NCBI RefSeq assembly: GCF_011926545.1
Contig: NZ_JAATIT010000001.1
Span: 529,969 to 593,968, forward strand
Source of the DNA: Sphingopyxis italica
GTDB lineage: Bacteria; Pseudomonadota; Alphaproteobacteria; Sphingomonadales; Sphingomonadaceae
Reading direction: 5' to 3'
DNA length: 64,000 nt
The notes beneath the pieces are model-generated. The model ran no database searches. It was not told where the DNA came from and worked only from the letters and a program-made list of their open reading frames with translations. The position numbers and the translations under genes were made by a program. Positions 54,289-63,834 of the stretch are shown here, piece by piece. Position 1 is the first letter of the stretch. Each line of letters begins with the position of its first letter.

Positions 54289-55584
54289 ATGGAACGGCGT
54301 GATTTTCTGGGCATCGCAGGCGGCGCAGCCAGCGCCTTGCTGGTCGCAGGCCCCGCAACGGCCGCAGCCGGCAAAAAACGCGCGGGGTTCCTCTGGGGCA
54401 CAGCCGGCGCCGCATATCAAGTCGAAGGCGCGAATGTCGCAAGCGACCTGTGGGTGATGGAACACATCCCCATCCCCATCTTCACCGACAAGTCGGGCGA
54501 CGCCTGCGACGTCTATCATCGCTTCGACGAGGATATCGCGCTTGCCGCATCGCTGGGTTTCAACACGCATCGCTTCGGCATCGAATGGTCCCGGATCGAA
54601 CCCGAGCGCGGGCAGATTTCCGAAGCCGGCCTCGCCTATTACCGGCGCGTCCTCGAATCCTGCGAGCGCCGCAAGATGAAGGCGGTCGTCACGCTCAGCC
54701 ATTTCACCGTCCCACGCTGGGTTGCCGCGAGCGGCGGCTTCACCGATCCAGCGAATGTCGAGGCCTTTGCCGCCCACTGCGCGCGCATCGTCAAAAGCAT
54801 GGGGGAGAAGATCCACCTCGCGATCACCTTCAACGAACCCAATCTCGCCACCGTGGTCCGCTGGAGCGGACTGTCCGAGAAATATCGCCCCTATATCGAG
54901 GCGGCGCAGAAGGCGGCGGGCATTGCGCAAAATGCGCCGAACTGGTCGAGCCCGATGCTCGCGGGCGAGCGCCAATATGACGGCATCGTCGCGGCGCACA
55001 CCAAGGCGGCCGAGGCGATGCGTGCCGCCGGAGCAAGCTTCCCGATCGGCCTGTCGCTGGCCATTCCCGCCGATACCGCGGCGGGGGGCGACGACCGCGG
55101 CCTAAAGCGCAAACAGGGCGAGATGCTCGACCGCTGGCTTGCCGCGCCGGGGGACTTCATCGGCATCCAGACCTATACCGGGGGCGAGGTGGGACCCGAC
55201 GCCGATGTTCCGCCGCCGCCGGGCGCCGAAGTCACGCAAATGGGCTATGCTTTCACTCCCGGGGCGATCGAAGGCGCGATCCGGCTGGTCGCCAGCCGCA
55301 CGGGCCGGCCGCTTTATGTGACCGAGAATGGCGTCGCGACCGAGGATGACACACGCCGCATCGCCTATATCGAAGGCGCCGTGGCCGGTGTCGAGCGCTG
55401 CCTCGCCGACGGCATCGACCTGCGCGGCTACATCCACTGGTCTCTGCTCGACAATTGGGAATGGGTCGCGGGTTATCGCCCCAGGTTCGGACTCGTTGCC
55501 GTCGAGCCCAAGACGTTCCGGCGTATCCCCAAGCCGTCGGCCCGCTTTCTCGGCAAAATCGCCAAGCGCGGCGGCTTGGCCTGA
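54289..55584 (+). CDS. Tat-exported family GH1 beta-glycosidase
   Basis: 431-aa GH1 enzyme with a twin-arginine-type leader (ERRDFLGIAGGAASALLVAG). Acid/base Glu183 in TFNEPN and nucleophile Glu346 in YVTENG, with FLWGTAGAAYQVEGA, RFGIEWSRIEP and HWSLLDNWEW completing the GH1 signatures. Acts on beta-glucosides or beta-galactosides, probably in the periplasm, which is unusual since most bacterial GH1 enzymes are cytoplasmic. Preceded by the TetR-type dyad, hence likely in one regulon with the GH3/GH20 operon at 55.6-62.2 kb. Confidence 0.92.
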   Translation: MERRDFLGIAGGAASALLVAGPATAAAGKKRAGFLWGTAGAAYQVEGANVASDLWVMEHIPIPIFTDKSGDACDVYHRFDEDIALAASLGFNTHRFGIEWSRIEPERGQISEAGLAYYRRVLESCERRKMKAVVTLSHFTVPRWVAASGGFTDPANVEAFAAHCARIVKSMGEKIHLAITFNEPNLATVVRWSGLSEKYRPYIEAAQKAAGIAQNAPNWSSPMLAGERQYDGIVAAHTKAAEAMRAAGASFPIGLSLAIPADTAAGGDDRGLKRKQGEMLDRWLAAPGDFIGIQTYTGGEVGPDADVPPPPGAEVTQMGYAFTPGAIEGAIRLVASRTGRPLYVTENGVATEDDTRRIAYIEGAVAGVERCLADGIDLRGYIHWSLLDNWEWVAGYRPRFGLVAVEPKTFRRIPKPSARFLGKIAKRGGLA

Positions 55585-55632
55585 GCGAGAGGGCGCGGCG
55601 TCGGCACAAAGCCGGTGCCGCGATCGCTCCGC

Positions 55633-57756
55633 TTATTTGGCCGCGGCTTCCACCAGCGTCCGGACGCCCGGCCCGATCTTCACGATCAGATCGGCGGCGG
55701 GTTGCGGGCGCAGGAAGGAATCGAACGGCCGCCACGATGCCGCTTCTTCCTTTTCCAGTCGTGCCAGCAGTTCCTCGGCGTTCTGCACCTGCGCGGCCGA
55801 CAGCGGCTTCCCCGCCTCCAAAGCGTCGAGCGCATCGAGGCCCGCTGCCGCGACGGCGGCGATCAGCACCGCGGTCGGGCGCGCCGGCTCCAGCATCGGA
55901 TTTTCGGTCGCGATCGCGCCGAAGCGTGCTTCATTGCCGCGCCAGTCGTTCATCTGCGCCTTGAGTGGCGCGCCGAGCGCGCGTTCGCCGGCGACGTAGC
56001 GTTTCGCCTCGTCCGCAAAACGCCGCGCGACGAGGCTGTCGACCGGCGCGGTATCAGCGAGCGCGTTCAAGGGCTGGACGATGCGCTGGCCCGCGAGCAT
56101 CGCCTTGATCCGGTGATCATGCGCCATGTTACGCACGGGGCCGGTGATCGCGAGCAGGTCGGTCACGGCTCCATTGTCGCCCGGCGCGATGCGTGCGGCG
56201 ATCCGCTGCCGGTTGGCTTGGTCGTCGAGCCCGCTGACCGCTAGCTGGGCGGACACGATCGCGAGTCGGCGATACATATCCCGCGCATCGGTGACGCTCG
56301 CGGGCGACCAGAAGCGTTCGGCGAGCGCTGCCGCGCGGGGCCAGAGATAATGGTCGATCAGCTCGTCGGCCGCGATCTCGCCCCAGAGCGGCGCCTCCGC
56401 CCCGATCAGCAATTTTTCCTGTTCGGCCGACAGCGGCTCATGCGGAAAGTCGATCAGCGCGTCGGTGACTAAATTCGCGAGCAGCGGACTGAGACCGCGC
56501 AGCGCCTTCGCATGTTCGGGCGTCAGGCCCGCGGCGGCGGTCGCCGCGGGATCGATGCCATAATGATAGTCGGCGGGCATCAGCAGGTTGAGATAATAGC
56601 CCGCCGACATGATCGTCCGGTGCCCCTTCGCGGTCGCGTCCGCCATCGCGTTCGACGTCTGCCAGGCCTGAACGATACTGTCCTTCGAAAGCCCCGCCCC
56701 CGCGACTTCCTCCCACCCGATGACCGTCTTGCCCAGCCGGCGCACGATGCCCGCCGCGCGGCGCAGGAAAAACGCCTCGACCGCCTTGCTGTCGGCGAGG
56801 TTTTCGCGAGTCATCAGCGCTTTCACATCCTCCGCGTCGGCCCAGACGGTCTTGCTGACCTCGTCCCCGCCGATGTGGAAATGCGGGTCGGGAAACAGCG
56901 GCGCCATCTCGCCGAACAGGCGTTCAAGAAAGCGATAGGTCTTCTCCGACGCCGGATTGAGCGCGACCTCGGGCTGACCCAGGAACATCGTCTTGGAGAA
57001 GGTGCCGACTTCGGGATACGCGGTGACGATCGCGCGGCTGTGCCCGGGCACGTCGAACTCGGGAACGACGCGGACGCCGCGATCGGCCGCATAAGCGACG
57101 ATGTCGCGGATCTCGGACTGGCGATAATATTCGCCGTCGGCGTTGAGCTTCGGGTAGCGCAGGCTTTCGACGCGAAAGCCCTGATCGTCTGACAGGTGGA
57201 GATGGAGCGTATTGAGCTTGAGCCGCTCCATCGCGTCGATCTGCCGCTTGAGCGTCGCGACCGAGATGAAATGGCGCGCCGGATCGAGCATGACGCCACG
57301 CCAGGCGAAGCGCGGCGCGTCGTTGATCGTCTGGTGCGGGATGGCGATGCCCGACGGCGAAAGCCCGGCGAGTTGCCGCAAGGTCGCATAGGCGCGGAGC
57401 ACACCGGTGGGTCCGTCGGCGTCGATGGCAATAGCTTCATTCCCCACCGTCAGGCGATAGGCCTCTCCGCTATCGACACCGCCTTTCGGCGACCGACAGA
57501 TCGCGCGCACGGAGACGGGCTTTGCGGGATCGAAGATCAGGCCCGTCTGCCGCAGGACATCCCCGCCGAGCCGCGCGGCCGCGCGATCGAGCGCCGCCGC
57601 GTTGCCGCAACCCGTCCATTCGGCCTTCATCGGCCCTTCGACACGCAGCGTATCGGTGCCGTTCGGGACCACCGATACGGGCAGCGGCATCAACGCGGGC
57701 GCCGCATAGGCCGGGAATGCAGCCAGCGCGGCCGCTGCCATCCCGAAAATCTTCAT
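55633..57756 (-). CDS. Family GH20 beta-N-acetylhexosaminidase
   Basis: 707-aa exported enzyme; start 57756 (AGGAGG upstream) gives signal peptide MKIFGMAAAALAAFPAYAA, whereas the longer 57849 frame overlaps the esterase gene. N-terminal GH20b domain to about residue 145, catalytic barrel with RFAWRGVMLDPARHF, LNTLHLHLSDDQGFR, PEFDVPGHS and the catalytic Asp-Glu pair (residues 298-299) in HFHIGGDEV. Cleaves terminal GlcNAc/GalNAc residues. Last gene of the TetR-GH3-esterase-GH20 operon, suggesting a glycan containing N-acetylhexosamine. Confidence 0.93.
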   Translation of the reverse strand: MKIFGMAAAALAAFPAYAAPALMPLPVSVVPNGTDTLRVEGPMKAEWTGCGNAAALDRAAARLGGDVLRQTGLIFDPAKPVSVRAICRSPKGGVDSGEAYRLTVGNEAIAIDADGPTGVLRAYATLRQLAGLSPSGIAIPHQTINDAPRFAWRGVMLDPARHFISVATLKRQIDAMERLKLNTLHLHLSDDQGFRVESLRYPKLNADGEYYRQSEIRDIVAYAADRGVRVVPEFDVPGHSRAIVTAYPEVGTFSKTMFLGQPEVALNPASEKTYRFLERLFGEMAPLFPDPHFHIGGDEVSKTVWADAEDVKALMTRENLADSKAVEAFFLRRAAGIVRRLGKTVIGWEEVAGAGLSKDSIVQAWQTSNAMADATAKGHRTIMSAGYYLNLLMPADYHYGIDPAATAAAGLTPEHAKALRGLSPLLANLVTDALIDFPHEPLSAEQEKLLIGAEAPLWGEIAADELIDHYLWPRAAALAERFWSPASVTDARDMYRRLAIVSAQLAVSGLDDQANRQRIAARIAPGDNGAVTDLLAITGPVRNMAHDHRIKAMLAGQRIVQPLNALADTAPVDSLVARRFADEAKRYVAGERALGAPLKAQMNDWRGNEARFGAIATENPMLEPARPTAVLIAAVAAAGLDALDALEAGKPLSAAQVQNAEELLARLEKEEAASWRPFDSFLRPQPAADLIVKIGPGVRTLVEAAAK

Positions 57757-57769
57757 GGCTGCATTCCTC

Positions 57770-59326
57770 CTATTGCACGGCTTTGGCATGGGCCTCGGTG
57801 ACGTCGAGGCGCGCTTTCCACGGGTCGGCCTTGGTGACCACACGGCCATCGAGCTGAAACTCCAGCAGCGGATCGTCGGTAGTCGTAACCGGGGTCCATG
57901 CGGGCAGGTCGGCGCCGTTGGGATTGCCCGTCCGGGCGAAGTTCACCCAATAGCGGTGCATCGTCGATGCGACCGCCGCGTCGGTCGCGGTGACCTTGTC
58001 GCCAAGGAGCGCGCCCAGCCTGTCGAACGCATAGACGACTTCGCTCGAATGTTCGGCGCCCCTGATCGGCTTCCCACGTTGCGTTTCGGCGACATAGGAA
58101 AAGCGAAACAGCCAGGCCGGCGCGCCGTTCGCCGCGGCCGTGCGCGCGGCGAACCGCGCGGGCTCGATCATCGTCCGGTCGCGGCCGATCATGCCGTTGA
58201 CCTCGTCGAGCGTTGCCGTGCCGGCGGGGTCATAGGCAGCGCGCGCCTCGGCCGCCAGCGGACCGAAGGCGGCAAAGGCGGCATCCTTGTCCGGCGCGCG
58301 GTTGAGGCCGAGATCGGCCTCGTCGGCGCCGACGATGATCGGCAGAGCCGCGGCAGCCTTCAACGCTGCGGCAGGCTGCGCCGTGACGATGCGGCCATCG
58401 ACGATCGGCCCCGAGAAACGGCTGCGCTCGCCCAGAAACAACATACCGAGCGCGGTCAGATTGCCCGCGACCTTTTCCGCCGGCAGCGCGCGGAGCTTTT
58501 CGAGCGCCGCCGCGTCGCTCCCGCCGACACCGACGCTGGTTGCAAAGGCAAGGCCGATCTTCTCGGCCGAAGGATGTGCCTCGGTATCCGCGGACAGCAT
58601 CTGCGCGCCGAGCAATTGCGTGCGTCCGCCGCCGGACTGGGCGATCACCCGCTGGAACAGCCCCCGCGCAAGCGGCGAGGCGGCGAGCGCGAGCACCGAT
58701 TCCCCGCCCGCCGACGCGCCCATGATCGTGACATTGTCGGGATCGCCGCCGAAGGCCGCGATATTGCGCTTCACCCATTGCAGCGCCGCGATCTGGTCGA
58801 GATAGCCATAATTGCCCTTGGGCTCGTCCGGATGTTCAGCCGACAGCGCCGGGTGCGCAAAGAAGCCGAAGCGGCCGAGCCGGTAATTGGGCGCGACGAA
58901 GATCACCCCGTCGCGCGCAAAGGCGGCTCCCGATGCCTCGGCGGGAACATTCGATCCCGACACGAAGGCGCCGCCGTGGATCCACACGATCACCGGCCGC
59001 TTGTCATCCGTCGCCCCGGCAGGGCGCCAGACGTTGAGATACAGGCAGTCTTCCGAAGGGTCGTGCGCCGTATCGGCGACGGGACGCATGCAATCATGCC
59101 CGAAGCGGGACGCATCGTGCACGCCCTGCCAAGGCGTGGCGGGCTGCGGCGGCCGCCAGCGCAACTCTCCCACGGGCGGCGCGGCAAAGGGAACACCCTT
59201 AAAGACCTCGGCCCCCTCTTCGGCGATTCCCCGCACACGGCCCTCGGCAGTCGCGACTTGCTGGGCGGCGACGGGGGCCGCGACCGCCGCCAGCAGCAGA
59301 ACGGCCGTCATCGACCAACGACGCAC
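57770..59326 (-). CDS. Exported type-B carboxylesterase
   Basis: 518-aa alpha/beta-hydrolase. Signal peptide ends near PVAAQ (residue 22). Oxyanion HGGAF at about 117-121, nucleophile Ser205 in GASAGG (the family consensus is GESAGG, so the Glu is replaced by Ala), SEDCLYLNVW and HSSEVVYAF carrying the catalytic His. Probably removes acyl groups from sugars or lignocellulose-type esters before the glycosidases act. Follows the GH3 gene with only 2 bp between. Confidence 0.9.
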   Translation of the reverse strand: MRRWSMTAVLLLAAVAAPVAAQQVATAEGRVRGIAEEGAEVFKGVPFAAPPVGELRWRPPQPATPWQGVHDASRFGHDCMRPVADTAHDPSEDCLYLNVWRPAGATDDKRPVIVWIHGGAFVSGSNVPAEASGAAFARDGVIFVAPNYRLGRFGFFAHPALSAEHPDEPKGNYGYLDQIAALQWVKRNIAAFGGDPDNVTIMGASAGGESVLALAASPLARGLFQRVIAQSGGGRTQLLGAQMLSADTEAHPSAEKIGLAFATSVGVGGSDAAALEKLRALPAEKVAGNLTALGMLFLGERSRFSGPIVDGRIVTAQPAAALKAAAALPIIVGADEADLGLNRAPDKDAAFAAFGPLAAEARAAYDPAGTATLDEVNGMIGRDRTMIEPARFAARTAAANGAPAWLFRFSYVAETQRGKPIRGAEHSSEVVYAFDRLGALLGDKVTATDAAVASTMHRYWVNFARTGNPNGADLPAWTPVTTTDDPLLEFQLDGRVVTKADPWKARLDVTEAHAKAVQ

Positions 59327-59328
59327 CG

Positions 59329-61575
59329 TCAGCGTTTCCTGTTTTCGGTCGCGGCGGTCAGCATCGCGCTTCCGGTCAACACCGGCTCGCCCGCCGACTT
59401 GCCGACGAAGAAGCGATATTCACCGCGCGGCCGTTCCCATCGCTTGGCGGTCGCATCATATGAGAAGAGAAGCCAGGGATCGGCCTCGATCGTCACCTCG
59501 CGGCTCTCGCCGGGTTTGAGGCTGACCTTCGCCCAGCCGGCCAGCCGATGCGTGCGGCCCGGGGGCGCGACATAGAGCTGCGCAACCTCGGTGCCTTCCC
59601 GCGCGCCCCTGTTGGTGATGCGCGCCTTGACGCTCAGGCCTTTGCCGCCGCGAAACTCGAGGTCTCCGTAACCGAAATTCGTATAGGTCAGCCCGTAACC
59701 GAACGGAAAAAGCGGCTTCGCGCCGGTCCGCTCGAACCAGCGATAGCCGATGTCGCTCCCTTCGACATAGTCGATCGGGAAGGGATCATAGTGGACGCCG
59801 ATCCCGAGCGGACGCTGCTTCGCCGGATCGTAACCGGCGACCGTCTTTTGCGGAAGCTGATCGGCGCTCGCCGGAAAGCTGATCGGCAACCGGCCCTGCG
59901 GCGCGCTCTTTCCTGTCAGGATCGCAGCCATCGCCTCACCCCCGCGCTGGCCCGGGAACCAAGCCTCGAGCACCGCGCCGACTCTGTCCAGCCAGGGCAT
60001 GGCGACCGGATTGCCGGTCTGAAGAACGACGACCGTTTTGGGATTGGCTGCGGCGACCGTGCCGATCAGCGCATCCTGGTCATAAGGCAGCGAGAAATCG
60101 GCATGATCGATGCCCTCCATCTCGGGCTTGACCGCGTAGACGACGACGAGGTCGGCCTTCTTCGCCGCTTCGGCGGCGCGCGCGGCGTCGCTGCCATCGT
60201 CGAAGCGGATCGCGGTGCCCGGCAACGCGGCCTGCAGCGCCTTCAGCGGCGAAGAGAGGCCATAGCTCGGCGCTAGCAGCGCCGAGAGCGGATTCGCGCC
60301 GGGCGCGTCGCGATAAACGCCGCCCCAGGGGATGACCTGCGACGAACCGCCGCCGATCGGCACCCCCTTGTCGGCGTGGCGACCAATGACCGCGATCGAC
60401 TTCGCCGTCGCCGCAAGTGGAAGGATGCCGTCATTCTTGAGCAACACCATGCCCGCCTCGGCCATCGCCTGCGCACGCGCGCTGTGCGCCTCGCGGTCGA
60501 TCGCGCCGCCCGGCGCCGCGCGATGGTCGAGCGCGCCGACGCGGACCATCGATCGCACGATGCGCAGCGCCATGTCGCGCACCCGCGCCGGCGCGATCTC
60601 GCCGGCCTTTACAGCGGCGGGGAGCCCGGCGAAAAAATCCTTGTCCTGCGGCGACTGCTGGTCGAGCCCGGCGTCGATCGACGGCTTGAGGCTGTGCACC
60701 GCGCCCCAATCGGACATGACCCAGCCCGCATATTGCCAGTCGCCTTTCAGCACCTCGCGCATCAGAAATTCATTTTCGCACGCGTAGGTGCCGCCCACCT
60801 TATTGTATGCGCACATGATCGAGGCGGGCTTGCCGCGCTTGATGCCGATCTCGAAGGCGAGCAGGTCGGATTCGCGCAGCGCCGCCTCGTCGATCCGCGC
60901 GTTATAGACGAAGCGGCCGCTCTCCTGCGGGTTCAGCGTATAATGCTTGATGGTCGAGGCGACGTGGCGATCCTGGATACCCGCGATCTGCTCGCCGACG
61001 AGGATGCCCGCGAGCAACGGATCCTCGCCGAGATATTCGAAATTGCGGCCGTTTCGCAGCTCGCGCGCAAGATTGACGCCGCCGGCGAGCATCACGTTGA
61101 TGCCCTTCGCAAAGGCCTCTGCACCAATCAGCCGTCCCGCCTCGCGCGCCATCGCGGGGTCGAAAGTCGCGGCCAGTGACAGCGTCGCGGGGAGCGCCGT
61201 CGATTCCTGACCGGGGCGCAGATAGCCGATGTCGGCGACTCCAAGGCTGGCATCGCCAAGATGGAGCGCCGGGAAGCCGACACGATCCACCGCGGGCACG
61301 AAACCGGCGGTGCCGATCGCGCCCTCGGGCTTCGGCTGGCGCATCGCTTCGGGGATGAAGGACGGGAGCGGAATGCCGAGGTCGAGCAGGCTGCCGCCCG
61401 ACATCGATTTCGTCAGCGATATCTGTTCGTCGAGCGTCATCGCATCGACGATCGCCACGGCGCGCTCTTCCGCCGCTTTTGTTTGTTCGGTCATTTCGTT
61501 CGCCTGTTTGGCCGTCGCCGGCGTGGCAATAATCGTGGCAACCGCCAGAATGGCGGTGGACATGGTGCGTCCCAT
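59329..61575 (-). CDS. Exported family GH3 beta-glucosidase
   Basis: 748-aa GH3 enzyme. Signal peptide MGRTMSTAILAVATIIATPATA. N-terminal barrel with ASTIKHYTLNPQESGR and nucleophile Asp289 in GWVMSDWGAVHS, the middle alpha/beta sandwich (SIAVIGRHADKGVPIGGGSS), and the C-terminal fibronectin-III-like domain (GEYRFFVGKSAGEPVLTGS). This three-domain order is standard. Periplasmic hydrolysis of beta-glucosides or beta-xylosides is expected. Starts 12 bp after the TetR gene, so it is under that regulator. Confidence 0.93.
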   Translation of the reverse strand: MGRTMSTAILAVATIIATPATAKQANEMTEQTKAAEERAVAIVDAMTLDEQISLTKSMSGGSLLDLGIPLPSFIPEAMRQPKPEGAIGTAGFVPAVDRVGFPALHLGDASLGVADIGYLRPGQESTALPATLSLAATFDPAMAREAGRLIGAEAFAKGINVMLAGGVNLARELRNGRNFEYLGEDPLLAGILVGEQIAGIQDRHVASTIKHYTLNPQESGRFVYNARIDEAALRESDLLAFEIGIKRGKPASIMCAYNKVGGTYACENEFLMREVLKGDWQYAGWVMSDWGAVHSLKPSIDAGLDQQSPQDKDFFAGLPAAVKAGEIAPARVRDMALRIVRSMVRVGALDHRAAPGGAIDREAHSARAQAMAEAGMVLLKNDGILPLAATAKSIAVIGRHADKGVPIGGGSSQVIPWGGVYRDAPGANPLSALLAPSYGLSSPLKALQAALPGTAIRFDDGSDAARAAEAAKKADLVVVYAVKPEMEGIDHADFSLPYDQDALIGTVAAANPKTVVVLQTGNPVAMPWLDRVGAVLEAWFPGQRGGEAMAAILTGKSAPQGRLPISFPASADQLPQKTVAGYDPAKQRPLGIGVHYDPFPIDYVEGSDIGYRWFERTGAKPLFPFGYGLTYTNFGYGDLEFRGGKGLSVKARITNRGAREGTEVAQLYVAPPGRTHRLAGWAKVSLKPGESREVTIEADPWLLFSYDATAKRWERPRGEYRFFVGKSAGEPVLTGSAMLTAATENRKR

Positions 61576-61587
61576 TTCCCTCTCCCG

Positions 61588-62220
61588 TTATTTGGTTTTT
61601 TCAGGCCCTACCGACAGGATTCCCGTTTCGAGCCCCGCCTCCATCAACCGCCTGAGCAGCTTTACCGAATCGCGGATGCTGCCGGGTGCGGGCGCAAGAA
61701 CCTGTGCGACGGAAAGGCCGCGGATCGCCCATACGACGAGCCGCATCAATGCCATCGCGCCGCGCGACTCGCCCGGTGCGGCAAGGCGTGTGAAATCCAG
61801 CGCTTCCGTTTCGATCCGCGTCTGGACCGGTGCCAGTTTCTCGCAAAGCTGGGGGTCGCTGCGCGAACCCTGCAATATCTCGAGCACCGCGACGCCCGAT
61901 GGTCGGCTGAGGACGTCCCACGCCATATCGGGATAAGCGAGCAACCGCTGCTTCGGATCATCAATGCCTTCGAGATATTCGCGGTAGTGCCGCACTTCCT
62001 GTTCGAAGACCGCTTCGACCACAAAGGTCATCAAATCGGCCTTGGTCGGAAACTGGTGCAGCATCGCGCCCCGGCTGACGCCCGCATTTTCGGCCACCAG
62101 CATTGTCGATGCCGCAGCATAGCCATGCTCGTGCAATGCTTCGATCGCCGCCGTCAGCAACGCTTCCCGCGTGCCCGCACTTCTCTCCGCCTGCGTTCGC
62201 CGGCGTACCTTCTCGGCCAT
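61588..62220 (-). CDS. TetR-family regulator of the GH1/GH3/GH20 locus
   Basis: 210-aa TetR protein. HTH region TREALLTAAIEALHEHGYAA followed by AENAGVSRGAMLHQFPTKADL, then an all-helical ligand domain. ATG 62220 (MAEKVRRRT) is preceded by GGAGTGGATGG; the alternative ATG 62235 would overlap the operator-like dyad. It heads the GH3-esterase-GH20 operon. A dyad immediately upstream recurs before the GH1 gene, so it likely represses its own operon, the divergent isomerase gene and GH1 until a glycan-derived signal appears. Confidence 0.9.
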   Translation of the reverse strand: MAEKVRRRTQAERSAGTREALLTAAIEALHEHGYAAASTMLVAENAGVSRGAMLHQFPTKADLMTFVVEAVFEQEVRHYREYLEGIDDPKQRLLAYPDMAWDVLSRPSGVAVLEILQGSRSDPQLCEKLAPVQTRIETEALDFTRLAAPGESRGAMALMRLVVWAIRGLSVAQVLAPAPGSIRDSVKLLRRLMEAGLETGILSVGPEKTK

Positions 62221-62233
62221 CCATCCACTCCAC

Positions 62234-62259
62234 ATTTACAAGCAGTGTTGACCGTAACA
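62234..62259. promoter_or_regulatory. 26-bp dyad in the TetR/isomerase divergent promoter, candidate operator (site 2)
   Basis: ATTTAC (62234-62239), GCAG, TTGA and GTAACA (62254-62259) keep the spacing of the dyad at 54254-54279. 21 of 26 bases agree with that site's reverse complement. It overlaps the region just upstream of the TetR start and 49 bp upstream of the divergent gene. Confidence 0.65.
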
Positions 62260-62307
62260 TATGGCGGCGATAGGAACATGGCAAGCGGAAAGGAAGAGGA
62301 TCGAGCC

Positions 62308-63216
62308 ATGGTGACGATTGCGCGACGCACATTCCTGGCGGCAGGAGCAGCGAGTCTGGCGCTACCCATGAAGAGCCGCGCGCGCGCGCCGCAGCCGGCG
62401 ATCGGCGTCCAGCTCTATATGGCGCGCGAGTTGCTCGCGAAGGATTTCGACGGAACGATCGCGGCGATCGCGAAGACCGGTTTGCGCCATGTCGAGTTCG
62501 CCGGTTTTTATGATCGCGATGGCGCCGCGATCCGCCGGACGCTCGCCGACAATGGCCTGATAGCCGTCGGCGCGCATGCCGTGCGCGCGGATATGGACGA
62601 CAGCGAAATCGACCGCACGATCGAGCAGTGCGCCGTCATCGGCATGCCTCATGTCGTCGCCCCGGTGCCGCTCGTGCCGGCATATTGCGCGCTCGTGGGG
62701 AAGTCCGACAATGTGTTCCGCGACGCCATCGCCGCGCTGACGCGCGACGACTTCCTGCGAACCGCGGACCGGTTCAACCGGATCGGCGAGAAGGTGAAGG
62801 CGGCGGGGATGCGCTTTGCCTATCACACCCACGGTCTCGATTTCCTCCGCTTCGAAGGGCGTTATGCGTTCGACGACATGACCGAACGCTGCGATCCGGC
62901 GCTGGTCGCGTTCGAACTCGATGCCGGCAATATGATCGCCGCTGGCGTCGATCCCATTCCCTATTTTCGCATGCTCGGCAGCCGCGTGACGCTCGCCCAC
63001 ATCAAGGACTGGCGATCGCCCCTCGAGCCGGCGGTCGATCGCATTCCGCCGACCGCGCCGATCGGCAAAGGCGTTGTCGATTTTCCGGCGATCATGGCCG
63101 CGATGGCAGCGGCGGGCGTTCGCCATGCCTTCATCGAGGAAGAGGACACTCCGGCCGAGCAGGTGATCGCGGCGATCGGCTCGGCGTACCGCTATCTGTC
63201 GCAATTGCCCGCATGA
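62308..63216 (+). CDS. Tat-exported sugar phosphate isomerase/epimerase-like protein
   Basis: 302-aa AP-endonuclease-2/xylose-isomerase-like TIM barrel with a twin-arginine leader (ARRTFLAAGAASLALP). Metal-site segments: GLRHVEFAGFYDRDG, FAYHTHGLDF, AFELDAGNM, LAHIKDW and HAFIEEEDTP (final Glu ligand). Exported members of this family act on keto-sugars or as 3-keto-glycoside hydrolases and epimerases, but the reaction here is unknown. AGGAAGAGGA precedes ATG 62308; ATG 62278 is an in-frame alternative. Divergent from the TetR operon and followed by the sulfatase remnant. Confidence 0.88.
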   Translation: MVTIARRTFLAAGAASLALPMKSRARAPQPAIGVQLYMARELLAKDFDGTIAAIAKTGLRHVEFAGFYDRDGAAIRRTLADNGLIAVGAHAVRADMDDSEIDRTIEQCAVIGMPHVVAPVPLVPAYCALVGKSDNVFRDAIAALTRDDFLRTADRFNRIGEKVKAAGMRFAYHTHGLDFLRFEGRYAFDDMTERCDPALVAFELDAGNMIAAGVDPIPYFRMLGSRVTLAHIKDWRSPLEPAVDRIPPTAPIGKGVVDFPAIMAAMAAAGVRHAFIEEEDTPAEQVIAAIGSAYRYLSQLPA

Positions 63217-63227
63217 GCCGCAAGGAA

Positions 63228-63830
63228 ATGGACATGGATTTTAGCCGGCGATCGACGCGCTGGCCGCCAAGGGGCTGCTGTTCCGCAACCTCTATTCGAA
63301 CGCCCCGGTCTGCGCGCCATCGCGCTTCTCCATCCTTACCGGCGTCTATCCCGAAAGCTGCGCACCGGCCCATCATATGCGAGCGCAAGCCCGGATCGCC
63401 TCGCTCTTCCGCACCTATCCCGAGCTGCAGCGCGCCGCGGGCTATTTTTGTCTCAACGCCGGCAAGACCGATTATAATTGTGACGTCGACCCCGAAGGCA
63501 TTTGGAACCTTCAGGGCCCCGAAAGCCCATTGGCGCCATGCCCCGTCCGGACGGCCCTTCATGGCGGCATTCAACTATGAAACGACTCATGAATCGAGGC
63601 TCTTCAAGCCGGTTTCCGGCCGGGTAAAGCCGGGCCGGATGGACGAGCGGACCGACTTGATCCGCACGGTGACCGATGGCCGCTGGCGCTATATCCGTGA
63701 TTATATGCCGCACCGGCCCTGGGGCCAGCACCAGGCCTTCGCATGGCGCGCGAAAGGCTATCAGGCGTGGGAAAGCGCATGGCTCGCCAGCGATCTTCAG
63801 CTTGCGGAAACTCTGGTAGGGACTTGCCGC
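63228..63830 (+). pseudogene. Broken type I sulfatase remnant
   Basis: A start region (AAGGAAATGGAC) remains 12 bp after the isomerase stop. Sulfatase-like sequence then appears from 63245 in a different frame (PAIDALAAKGLLFRNLYSNA, then PVCAPSRFSILTGVYPES with the C-x-P-S-R signature, AHHMRAQARIASLFRTYPEL, AGKTDYNCDVDPEGIWN). Near 63516 homology shifts into a third frame (APKAHWR, GRPFMAAFNYETTHESRLFK, DGRWRYIRDYMPHRPWGQHQ). The N-terminal metal-binding DD motif is missing and several hundred residues of the normal enzyme are absent. It resembles N-sulfoglucosamine sulfohydrolase-like enzymes. Two frameshifts plus deletions make function impossible. Confidence 0.85.
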
Positions 63831-63834
63831 CCCA

